Shown here piece after piece: positions 21,270 through 32,100 of a stretch of DNA of 64,000 nt (the stretch's first letter is position 1; the number at the start of each line of letters is the position of its first letter). Made by a program: the position numbers and the translations under genes. The notes beneath the pieces are model-generated. The model did not search any database. It saw only the letters and a program-made list of their open reading frames with translations, and was not told the origin of the DNA. The DNA is from Serinus canaria (taxonomy: Eukaryota > Chordata > Aves > Passeriformes > Fringillidae), in the NCBI RefSeq assembly GCF_022539315.1, contig NC_066337.1, forward strand, positions 4,235,234-4,299,233. The letters are read 5' to 3'.

Positions 21270-21640
21270 TCTAGCAGGGATTTTTTCACTTGGAATAAAT
21301 AAAATGAAATTTTATTTAGAGATTTTTTCACTTGGAATAACTGAAATGAGATTTTACTCAGAGATTTTTAAACTTAAAATAAATAAAATGAGATTTCATT
21401 CAGAGTTTTTTTTCACTTATAATAAATGAAATGAGGTTTTATGAGATTTTTTCACTTAAATGAGGTTTTATTCAGAGATTTTTCTCTTATAATAAATGAA
21501 ATAAGGTTTTATGAGATTTTTTTCACTTGGAATAAATGGAATGAGGTTTTATTCAGAGATTTTTTTCACTTATAATGAATGAAATGAGGCTTTATTCAGA
21601 GATTTTTCTCTTATAATAAATGAAATGAGGTTTTATTCTT
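21270..21640. repeat. Degenerate minisatellite, unit about 45-55 bp
   Basis: Repeats of TTATAATAAATGAAATGAGG plus TTTTATTCAGAGATTTTT, at least seven imperfect copies. Confidence 0.85.
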
Positions 21641-21649
21641 GAATCCTGA

Positions 21650-22425
21650 CTTATTCCAAGCAGCCAAACTTTTCCCTGCTCTTCCCAAGTAATTGGGGAG
21701 TAGGGCAGAGATTCAGAGCTGCTCCCTCTCTTTATAAAGAAAATAAAAATAAAATAAAATAAATAAAATTAATGTGTTGGCTCGGGGAATGCTGGAGTGG
21801 AAGTGACTCACAGGAAATAATTTCTGGGAACAGGGAATGTGGGTGGATTTCCTCTTTTTCCAGAAGATCGATTTTCATCCCAATTCTTCAGTCAGTTGTT
21901 CTGAAATCCTGCTCTGCTGATTCATTTGAGACACAAGTGGTTAATGCTTTTTTTGTTGTTTTTTATTACAGAAAATCAAACCCAATCTATAAAACCCTGC
22001 CATGAACTTTCCCTTTCTGCTTTGATTTTCAGCCTTTTCCTGCAGGCTGAATTCAACATTTTGAATTTTATGGCTTTGGACAGCAGGTCCAACCCCAATT
22101 TTTTAATTTTATACCCAGAGCTCCATAAAAGCAGCTCAGATATAGATTTTAAGGGCATTTATAGAGCAAATAATTTGAATTTCGTGCTGGTTATTTACAC
22201 CTCCCCCACTTCCTCTATGTGTGGGTAACAATGCCCTGGGCACGGTGGAAAATCCTTTTGGTGGTTCTGCCCTCGTTTCTCTCTGCTGGGCTCAGTTTCT
22301 TTCTATCACTGCTGTCCCCAGAGCTTTTCCTCTCTTCTGCTCCCAACCACAACCAGCAGCATCTCCACCAGCTGCCAACTCCTGCTTGGGAGGTCCTGCC
22401 TTGGAAAGGGGCAGCTTTTGGTCTT
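21650..22425. other. Single-copy intergenic sequence
   Basis: AT-rich with a short (TAAAA)n at 21735-21770. No gene recognised. 21780-22230 is non-repetitive and might be regulatory, but no motif is decisive. Confidence 0.45.
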
Positions 22426-22429
22426 GGGT

Positions 22430-24135
22430 TTATCTTGTGTCCAAGAGTTCCTTGGATTTGTTTCTGCATTTCTTGGTTTTTAGATTTATCTGGTTTCTAA
22501 ATGTCCTCTTCCTGTGGTTCGTTTCTGGATTTCCTTTTTTCTTGGATTCATCTTGTCTCCAGATTTCCTGTTTCTGGTATTAATCTTGTTTCTAGATTTT
22601 GTTATTATCTTGCACAGATTCTGTTTCTCGGGGTTACTTTTTCCAGATTTCTTGTTTATTATTGTTACCAGATTTCTTGTTTCTTGTATTAATTTTGTTT
22701 CTAGATTTCCTGTTCTTGTATTAATCTTGTTTCTAAATGTCTTGTTTCTTTGGTTTGTTTCTAGAATTCTTGTTTTATCTTGTTCTAGATTTCCTGTTTC
22801 TTGGGTTTATTTGTTTCCAGATTTCTTGTTTCTTTGGTTTGTTCAGATTTCTGTTTCTTATTTATCTTGTTATCAGATTTCTTGTTTCTTGTATTAATCT
22901 TGTTCTAGATCTCTTGTTCTTTGGTTAGTTTCCAGATTTCTGTTTCTTTATTTATCTTGTTTCTAGATTCTTGTTCTTAGATTAATCTTGTTCTAGATTT
23001 CTGTTCCTCAGGGTTTACTTTGTTTCTAGATTTCCTGTTTCTTGGATTAATCTTGTTTCTAGATTTCTTGTTTCTTTGGTTTGTTTCTAGAATTCTTGTT
23101 TCTTTATTTATCTTGTTTCTAGATTTCTTGTTTTTTGGGGTTTACTTTGTTACCAGATTTCTTGTTTCTTTATTTATCTTGTCACCAGATTTCTTGTTCT
23201 TTGGTTTGTTCTAGATTTCTTGTTTCTTTATTTTTCTTGTTCCAGATTTCTTGCTTCTTGGATTCATCTTGTTACCAGATTTCCTGTTTCTTGTATTAAT
23301 CTTGTTTCCAGATTTCTTGTTTCTTTATTTATCTTGTTTCTAGATTTCCTGTTTCTTGTATTAATTTGTTTCTAGATTCTTGTTTCTCAGGGTTTACTTT
23401 GTTTCTAGATTTCCTGTTTCTTGGATTAATCTTGTTTCTAAACGTCTTGTTTCTTTGGTTGTTTCTTGGATTCATCTTGTTACCAGACTTCTTGTTTCTT
23501 GGGTTTATCTCATTTCCACATTTCTTGTTCCTTGGATTTATTTCCAGATTTCTTGTTTCTTGGATTTATCTTGTTCCTAAATGCCTTGTTTCTTGGGTTT
23601 ACCTTGTTCCTAGATGTCTCATTTCTTGGATTTGTTTCTAGATTTCTTATTTTTTTGATTTTTTTGGTCCAGATTTCTTATTTCTTGTATTTGTTTCTAG
23701 ATTTCTTGTTTCTTGGATTGATCTTGTTCCTAAATGTCTCGTTACGTGGGTTTACTTTGTTCCCAGATTTCTTGTTTCTTGGGGTCACCTTGTTCCCAGA
23801 TTTCTTGTTTCCTGGATTTGTTTCTAGATGTCTTATTTATTGGATTTTTGGTCTAGATTTCTTATTTCTTGGATTTGTTTCTAGCTTTCTTATTTCTTGG
23901 ATTTGTTTCTAGATTTCTTGCTTCTTGGATTTGTTTCCAGATTTCGTATTTCTTTGTTTTGTTTCTAGATTTCTTATTTCTTGGCTTTACCTTGTTCCTA
24001 GATTTCTTATTTCTTGGTTTTGTTCCTAGATTTCTTGTTTCTTGCATTTGTTTCTAGATTTCTTATTTATTAGAGTTTTAAATAGATTTCTTGTTTCTTG
24101 GTTTTGTTCCTAGGTTTCTTGTTTTTGGGTTTGTC
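22430..24135. repeat. 1.7-kb T-rich degenerate minisatellite
   Basis: Dozens of copies of a 30-35 bp unit around TTTCTAGATTTCTTGTTTCT and TTGGATTTATCTTG. Copies are highly diverged. Repeated LFLDFLFLG-like translations are artefacts of the unit. Confidence 0.92.
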
Positions 24136-24289
24136 TTGTTCCTGGAGCTTGGCTGAGCCCCGGCAGGAGGTGCTGGTGTGTGCTCCTGAGCCCTGCAGGG
24201 GCATTCCCTCAAGGAAGGAGCTGGGTTAAGGTGTTTGCACCCGGCTTTGGGTGGCAGGAGCGAAGGTGAGCTGCTCACACCTCAGCCAA

Positions 24290-25022
24290 ACCTGAAACCC
24301 CTGCAGGAAACCACTGACACCATTCCTGAAACCACTGACACCATTCCAGAAACCACTGACACCATTCCAGAAACCATTCCAGAAACCACTGACACCATTC
24401 CAGAAACCACTGACACCATTCCAGAAACCATTCCAGAAACCACTGACACCATTCCTGAAACCATTCCAGAAACCACTGACACCATTCCTGAAACCATTCC
24501 TGAAACCCCTGCAACCATTCCTGAAACCATTCCTGAAACCATTCCTGAAACCATTCCAGAAACCACTGACACCATTCCTGAAACCCCTGCAGGAAACCAG
24601 TGAAAACATTCCTGAAACCACTGACACATTCCTGAAACCATTCCTGAAACCACTGACACCATTCCTGAAACCACTGAAACCATTCCTGAAACCATTCCTG
24701 ACACCACTGACACCATTCCTGAAACCACTGACACCATTCCTGACACCATTCCAGAAACCACTGACACCATTCCTGAAACCACTGAAACCATTCCTGAAAC
24801 CCCTGCCACCACTGAAACCATTCCTGAAACCATTCCTGACACCACTGACACCATTCCTGAAACCACTGACACCATTCCTGAAACCATTCCTGAATCCACT
24901 GAAACCACTGACACCACTCCTGAAACCATTCCAGAACCCCCTGAAACCATTCCAGAAACCCTTCCTGCCGCCATTCCTGACACCACTGACAGCATTCCTG
25001 ACACCACTGCCACCATTCCTCC
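24290..25022. repeat. 12/24-bp ACCATTCCTGAAACCACTGAC array
   Basis: About 60 units of CCATTCCTGAAA and CCACTGACA in mixed order. Units are multiples of three, so several frames stay open for 700 bases without any exon signals. Confidence 0.93.
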
Positions 25023-25077
25023 TCCTCACTCCAGAGCTGCTCCTTTCCCCACATTCCTGCTTTTCCTCACATGGAAA

Positions 25078-25078
25078 A

Positions 25079-25112
<34 letters not shown>

Positions 25113-25900
25113 TTGGTATTGGCTATAGGAGTGATGTGAGGGAAAAACACAGTCTAAATCAGAGGCAAACCTTCCATTTCATTGGTTTAATATCAATCAA
25201 AATTTAGAAAAAACATTGGGGTTTTTTGTTTTTGGTTGGGCAAACCAGGGAAAGCCTGGCTCCCTGGGAGGAAACTGCAGCAATCAGAGCTTGGTTTGTG
25301 GGGGGCTGCTTGAAGCATTCAGGGACTGCAGGACTGGGGCAAAACCTCACCTGGTTTCATTCCTCACCCACTTTTTAGAGGTGATCCCAGCTGCAACACT
25401 TTCAGATCCTCAAACATTGAGAAATGATGGCACTGGAAAGGTGTTGCCAAGAAAATGTTGGGAATTTCCATTGGGTGCTGCACACAGACTCCTCCCTCAA
25501 TAATTAATTCATCATTAATTCGACATTTAAGACTGATTTTTATTTAAATATTTTGCCTTTCTAATCTGGAATACATTAAATTTTGGCCTTTAAGCAGCTG
25601 GATGCTCACTGGTCTCATGTGAAAATCTGCAGGGAAAATCTGAATTTGTAGTTGAAAGATCTTCTTTCTGTGTAAAAATGGCATTTTGTGGGATTAAAAA
25701 CACCCAAAGCACGAGAATTTCTAAATGGTTTGTGAGATGATCATGAGCAGTGTTATAAAAAAAATTAAGTGGTTATTAAAATAATAATAAAAAACATTTT
25801 TATATCCAACTTTGGCACAAGTTCAATACTTAAGTATTTCCTAAAAATTCATTATTTTATTAAAAAAAAACCCCAAATGAACAGATTTCTGCCCTAATTT
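25078..25900. other. AT-rich intergenic sequence
   Basis: Begins with (TA)n and a T-run (25078-25110). The rest is single-copy AT-rich sequence, including TTAATTCATCATTAATTCG at 25505-25523. No gene recognised. Confidence 0.5.
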
Positions 25901-25904
25901 CTGG

Positions 25905-26410
25905 GAGGAGGATGCGAGCCAGGGAGGAAGGTGATCAATTAAGACATTAAGCATTTTGCACCACATGGACACATCTGCATGGCAGCCCAATAATGCAGCC
26001 ATCAGCTCATTTTCAGGGGGCTGTTGCCTACTTCAACTCAGCCCTCAGATCAAAGAGAAAATGTCTGCTTGCATTTTCTCATCAGAAAAGAGATGCTAAT
26101 TTAGGTTCCTTAATGTGTGGTGATAAGAGACTTCTTCAATTAAATGAATTCTATAGGCCAGAAAAGCAAAAAAAAAAAAGGGGGGGGATACAAAGGGAGT
26201 GAGGCTGGAAAGGCAGAAATTCTCATTAAATCAAAGGTCCAATATTCATTACCTCAGCATCTGGGGCTAAACACTGAACATGGAGCTCATCAAAGGGGGT
26301 TTAATGGGTTAAATTGAGAATATAATCTAATTAAAATATTAGATAGGAGTAAATAGCTCTTTGATATTCATCTGAAGGTTTCATTAAAACAGGCACTCGA
26401 GGTTGGGATG
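25905..26410. promoter_or_regulatory. Candidate conserved non-coding element between BSX and JHY
   Basis: Non-repetitive sequence rich in developmental-type cores: CCCAATAATGCAGCC, GATGCTAATTTAGG, CTTCAATTAAATG, CAAAGGTCCAATATTCATTACC, ATAATCTAATTAAAATATT. Resembles a deeply conserved enhancer block. Regulatory target (probably BSX) and conservation are inferred. Confidence 0.45.
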
Positions 26411-26699
26411 AAGGGGGGATTATCACTTTTCAGCAGGAACAACAAGTTGAGGTGGCCTGAGCAGAAATGTTTCAAAGTGTTACAGTTTGGTTCAGCAATA
26501 AAAGTAGGAAAGCAGAGCATGGAAGCGTTTCCCAGCCTGGCAGTGCCCAAAGGAGAGGGGGAAGAGGCTGAGGAAGAGGAAGGTTCTGCTCCAGAAGATG
26601 AAATTGGATGCTGTAAGTGACAAAAATGTCATGGAAATCATTCCCCTGCAGCCTGACCCGTGGTCTCATGTTGGACAATGATTCTGCACCAAGGCTTCC

Positions 26700-27945
26700 C
26701 AAAATATCCTTAATATTTCTCAATATTCCCAAAATGTCCTGAAATTCCAGCTGTGAGTCCAATTCAGCAGTGGGGGAGAGGTTCCTGCCCTATAGGAGGG
26801 TTTGAAGCAAGGCCATGAGGAAGGGCAGATTTGGGATCACTTTTCCCCATGTTAAACTGGGAGCACCCATTAAAAAAGACCAAATAAATGGGATAAAGTA
26901 ATTCCACACCATCACAGAGTGATTTGGTTTGTCTCAATATTCCCAAAATGTCCTGAAATTCCAGCTGTGAATCCAATTCAGCAGTGGGGGAGAGGTTCCT
27001 GCCCCTCAGGAGGGTTTGAAGCAAGGCCATGAGGAAGGGCAAGGTGGGGATTGCTTTTCCCCATTTAACCCCCCATAAAAAAGAGACCAAATAAATGTCA
27101 CAAAGTGATTTGGTTTGTCTCAATATTCCCAAAATATCCTGAAATTCCACCTGTGGGTCCCAGGGGCTGATTCAGCAGGTTCTGCCCCTCAGGAGGGTTT
27201 GAAGCAAGGCCATGAGGAAGGGCAGAACTGGGATCACTTTTCCCCATATTAAATTGGGAGCACCCATTAAAAAAGAGACCAAATAAATGGGATAAAGCAA
27301 TTCCACACCATCACAGAGTGGTTGGTTTGTCTCAATATTCCCAAAATATCCTGAAATTCCAACTGTGAGTCCCAGTGGCTGATTCAGCAGGTTCCTGCCC
27401 CTCAGGAAGGTTTGAAGCAAGGCCATGAGGGAGAGCAGATTTGGGATCACTTTTCCCCAAATTAAATTGGGAGCCCCCATTAAAAAGAGACCAAATAAAT
27501 GGGATAAAGCAATTCCACACCATCACAGAGTGGTTGGGTTTGTCTCAATATTCCCAAAATGTCCTGAAATTCCAGCTGTGAATCCAATTCAGCAGTGGGG
27601 GAGAGGTTCCTGCCCCTCAGGAGGGTTTGAAGCAAGGCCAGGACCCTTCTCTGTGAGGAAGGGCAGAACTGGGATTGCTTTTCTCCACATTAAATTGGGA
27701 GCAAAATGATTTGGTTTGTCTCAATATTCCCAAAATATCCTGAAATTCCAGCTGTGGGTCCCAAGGGCTGATTCAGCAGGTTCCTGCTCATCAGAAGGGT
27801 TTGAAGCAAGGCCAGGACCCTTTTCCATGAGGAAGGGCAGAACTGGGATCCCTTTTCCCCAAATTAAATTGGGAGCCCCCATTAAAAAGAGACCAAATAA
27901 ATGGGATAAAGCAATTCCACACCATCACAGAGTGGTTGGGGTTTT
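26700..27945. repeat. Tandem satellite, unit about 180-215 bp, six copies
   Basis: Copies begin at TCTCAATATTCCCAAAATRT near 26718, 26932, 27118, 27331, 27542 and 27719. Each runs through CCTGAAATTCCAGCTGTGAG, AGGAGGGTTTGAAGCAAGGC and TAAATTGGGAGC to CCATCACAGAGTGG. Internal deletions account for the length differences. Confidence 0.9.
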
Positions 27946-27959
27946 TTTTTCCTTTCTCC

Positions 27960-28430
27960 AGCCTCTTTTCCAGGAGGTTTTAGCCCAAATTCCCTGGCTG
28001 TGTGCTCTAATCACATTTCATATGGTGACTTAATTCATAATTTGCTCAGTTCAAGAAATGGGAGCGCCCTAAGAATCCCATCTGTTTGTTGTTATTTTTA
28101 CAGCCTTAATCTGTTAAAAGCTCTTTCCTCTCAAACATGCAGCTCTCAATTACCCTCAGTTACCCAATCTATTCTCCAACTGCTCCTGGCTAATCCCAGA
28201 TTGTCTGCATGCTCAGCCAGGACTTGTTTGGAATTTCCTTGTCCCAAATGAACCTTCAAAATTTTGTTTTTATCACTGAAACTCTTCCCTAAGAGACAAC
28301 AGAGTAACAATTAAATAATTAGCATTGTGTCATTAACAACTGCTGCATTTGGGGCATATTTTTGTTCTCTTTTTTAGCAGCAATGGATTATTTTTGATTT
28401 ATTTCTGGCCAAAAGTCTCTTCTGCACTTC
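27960..28430. promoter_or_regulatory. Candidate conserved non-coding element 3' of JHY
   Basis: Complex single-copy sequence with GTGCTCTAATCACATTTC, GTGACTTAATTCATAATTTG, TTAAATAATTAGCATTGTG and CATTAACAACTGC. No coding frame. Could regulate BSX or JHY, as inferred from composition. Confidence 0.4.
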
Positions 28431-28584
28431 AGAAAAATAAATAAGATCATCAGATGAAACAGAAGTTTATTTTAAATGTTTTGTAGATATGTCTGTCTGT
28501 TTAAAAATGACCCAGCTGTGACAAGCCAAGAGCTGACTGGTTTGAAAATGCAACTGTCAGATCCTTTATTTCAAAGCAAAACTA

Positions 28585-28712
28585 AATTTCTAATAAAACA
28601 TTTTCTAACAAAAGAACAGAGGATTAAATTTCAAATAAAACATTTTCTAACAAAAGGACAGAGGACTAAATTTCTAATTAAACATTTTCTAACAAAAGGA
28701 CAGAGGACTATA
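28585..28712. repeat. 44-bp minisatellite at the JHY 3' end
   Basis: Three copies of AACATTTTCTAACAAAAGGA plus CAGAGGACTAAATTTCTAAT. Adjacent minus-strand AATAAA signals at 28747-28742 could end the JHY transcript. Confidence 0.88.
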
Positions 28713-28916
28713 TTTAAAATGCTATAAATGCAAAAAGTCAATTTATTAACAAAATAGGTACAAGTAGAACAATTAGAACCAGTTCTAACATTTAAGAATA
28801 ATTAAACTTCGGCCAGTTTAAATTTCAGTGGACTAGGAAATGAAAATGGGATGGTCATAGCTGAAAAGAAAACAATTCAGGCATTTTTGCCTCGATCCCT
28901 GAGATTTCCCAAATAC

Positions 28917-29111
28917 CTACAGGATGTGAAGGGCCTCAAAAGCAGCCACAGCTTCCTTCTCCTTCTCGTGCCTGCTCCACAGGGATTCCAGGGATGGGAT
29001 TTTGGGCAGGCTGGGTGCAGCTGGAGCCCGGGGCAGAGCCTCCTTCACCTCCTGCTCCGGCCTCGCCAGGAAAGTCCTTGGTCTTGGAATGCTCTTGGCG
29101 TATTCCAGAGC
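28917..29111 (-). CDS. JHY: JHY terminal coding exon
   Basis: Acceptor TGCTGCTTTAG. Encodes ALEYAKSIPRPRTFLARPEQ ... EKEAVAAFEALHIL, with TAG at 28919-28917. The ALEYAK opening is typical of the JHY C-terminus. Confidence 0.9.
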   Translation of the reverse strand, partial: ALEYAKSIPRPRTFLARPEQEVKEALPRAPAAPSLPKIPSLESLWSRHEKEKEAVAAFEALHIL

Positions 29112-32100
29112 CTAAAGCAGCAAAACTGGGGGAAGTGAGCAGGAGAGAACCTGGCCAAAATTTCAAAAAATCCTAAATATTTTCCAAATATTTTCCATTC
29201 TCCTCTGTCTCAATCCATTTTTGTTTTATTCCCTTTCTCCAAGGATATCTCTCTCAAGCCAAGGATATAAAATGCTATAGATCACAAATTATGATTTCTC
29301 TGCCACTTTCCCTTGCCTCAATCCACTTCTGGTTTATCCCTTTCTCCAAGGATATCTCTCTCAAGCCAAGGATATAAAATGCCATAGAATCACAAATTAT
29401 GATTTCTCTGCCACTTTCCCTTGCCTCAATCCACTTCTGGTTTATTCCCTTTCTCCCAGGGTATCTCTCTCAAGCCAAGGATATAAAGTCCCAGAGAATC
29501 ACAAATTCTGATTTCTCTGCCACTCTCCCCTGCCTCAATCCCCTTTTGGTTTCCTCACTTTCTCTGTGATTGTTTCATAGTATCCTAAATACCCTGAATA
29601 TTTCCCAAACATTTTGGTGGGTTGGGTAAGATATCTCTGAATTCCTGAGCTTGCTTCTGGCAGAATTCAATCCCAGATTCTTCAGGGGTGACTGCAACAT
29701 AACCCAGCCCAAGATTTGCTTCCTGGCACCACTGGAAGCCACCTTAGACACTGAGGAATTGTTTTTATTTGGAAAAAGAAAGAGCAACACAAATCTTTAC
29801 ATTTATAAAGATTTATAAACATTTTTTTTCCAGTCTCATTGAGGCCTTGCCCTCAGGCAGGGAGTTTTGCAGGTTAACAGGACAAGCTCAGGTTCTCCTG
29901 CATAATGTACTTAATTATCAAAATTAAAAAGCAAAATGATGCCTGGAACATGGAACTGGAGAAGGAATGGAAAGAGTTTTACAGAAATGCTGGAGCTGCT
30001 CCAGCCTGGGTGGGTTTTGGTGCCTGTGTGCTGCAGGGATTTGGGAGCACCTCATGTCTCCAGGGGAAGTTGAATAATCTCCTGGTGAAGTCCCCAAAAG
30101 AATCCAAACTTCTTTTTGCCACCCGAACAACACAATTTTATCTCTTAGTGGTTTAATTTTGGGAATAAACTGAGGAATTCTGATATTATTGAATCCCAGC
30201 TTGGTGCTGGACCTGCAGGGCTCACCTGTCACCCTCAGGAACACTTTGGGAGGGACTCAGCTCTTCAAGAATCCAAACCCCTTTTTGCCACCCAAACAAC
30301 ACAATTTTATCTCCTAGTTGTTTATTTTGGGAATAAACTGAGGAATTCTGACATTACTGAATTCCAGCTTGGTCCTGGACCTGGAGGGACTCAGCTCTTA
30401 CCTTCTGCCTGGCCACTGACACCGGGGGCTTTGCAGGCAGCCTCTGGAGCACAGTGATGTTCTTCATGTTATATTCCTTAATTTGCCTGGAATATTCCTT
30501 CTGCAGCTTCATCTTTTCTTTCTGAGAAAAGCAGAGCAGAGGCCTGGAATTCAATGCTGGGGGGATCCATCAATGGAAGCCTTTTCCCACCAATATTCCA
30601 TTTCCACCTCTGCTGCTCTTCAGCTGCCTTTGCCATTGATCCCTCCTCAGCACACAACAGGAAGCCCTGATAAATGGCACAGCTTTTTTTAGTTGCTTTT
30701 CCCTTTTAAGAGCTTTTCCCTGGGCTGAATAGAGGATGGAGCTCAGCAGAAATGTGCCAGGTCCATCTTTATTCTGTCCTGAACAATCTGTCTCCATTTC
30801 ACCAGAGTGCAGCCAGATATTTTCTTGTGTTTACACAGCTTGGAACCTTTGGTGGATCTTTGCACTGGGAATGACAACTCAGCCTTGAGTGTGTCATTTC
30901 CTGATGTCCAATTAGCCCTGATTAATTCCTTTTTCTGGTTTTTAAAAATAAGAGGGTTAAAATTATCCCCAGGACAGCTGTCTTTGCTTTTATTGGAATT
31001 TTCCTGTAGGATCTCCAGCTAGATCCCAGATAATCATAAATGAGGATTTCTCTGCCACTCTCCCCTGCCTAAATCCACTTTTGGTTTATTCCTTTTCTCC
31101 AAGGGTATCTCTCTCAAGCCAAGGATATAAAGTCCCAGAGAATCACAAATGATGATTTCTCTGCCACTTTTGGTTTATTCCTTTTCTCCAAGGGTATCTC
31201 TCTCAAGACAAGGATATAAAGTCCCAGAGAATCACAAATTATGATTTCTCTGCCACTCTCCCCTGCCTAAATCCACTTCTGGTTTATTCCCTTTCTCCAA
31301 GGATATAAAGTCCCAGAGGATCACAAATGATGATTTCTCTGCCACTTTTGGTTTACTCACTTTCTCTTTGATTGTTTCATAGTCAGGTCCAAGGCCTCCA
31401 AGCTTCATACTCAGATTGAGGCAGAATTTGGAGCCACCCAGCTGAAAACCAAAGAGCAAACAGATTTTCCTTGACATGATTGCACAGAGAGAATAATTCA
31501 AGGAGGTCTGGTAGTGGAAAGCTCAGGATTTCATTTGCAATCTCAGTCCCATCCCTGGCATGTCTCATTTTAAAGAAGTGACCAGCAGGACTGAGTTAAT
31601 GGGACACAGAATTTCCTTTGGATCCAGGTGGGAAATTGCCAAATATCCCAATCACAAAGTGATGTTTTCTCAGTCAAAAATGACCTTTGGTGAGTTTTAT
31701 TGTGAACCAGCCTAAAGCCATTCATTTGTGGTTAGAATGAGGCTCCAAAGAAATTTTCTGTGAGAGAGGCAGATAAAATTACCTGACTCTGGTGGCAAAA
31801 ATCAGGCAAATGATGTCAGTGAGAACAACCTTGCCTTGTTGTGAAAGCTGAAAAATCCACATTTTTCTGCACAGCAAAGGCTTTGCAGGGGCAGGAGTGG
31901 TGGGTGATGCCATCCAACACTTCAGGACTTCACACAAAGACTCCAAACCCTCCAGGATGTCACACAAAGACTCCAAACCCTCCATAATATTTTTATTCTC
32001 TTCCAAGGCCACATTTTTAGAAGGGAATTATGCTTTAAAAACTTGTGAGTGAAGCTCGTTATGATCAGCTCTGTGGTAATTCCAACCACAGAGTAAGGCA

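Noticed and set aside
22430..24135. Hydrophobic LFLDFLFLG frames resembling transmembrane proteins
   Set aside because: Translation of the T-rich minisatellite, broken repeatedly by frameshifts between copies.
24226..25029. 267-codon repeat protein frame, GFRNGVSGF type
   Set aside because: Translation of the 12/24-bp array. No conserved domain and all minus frames are open.
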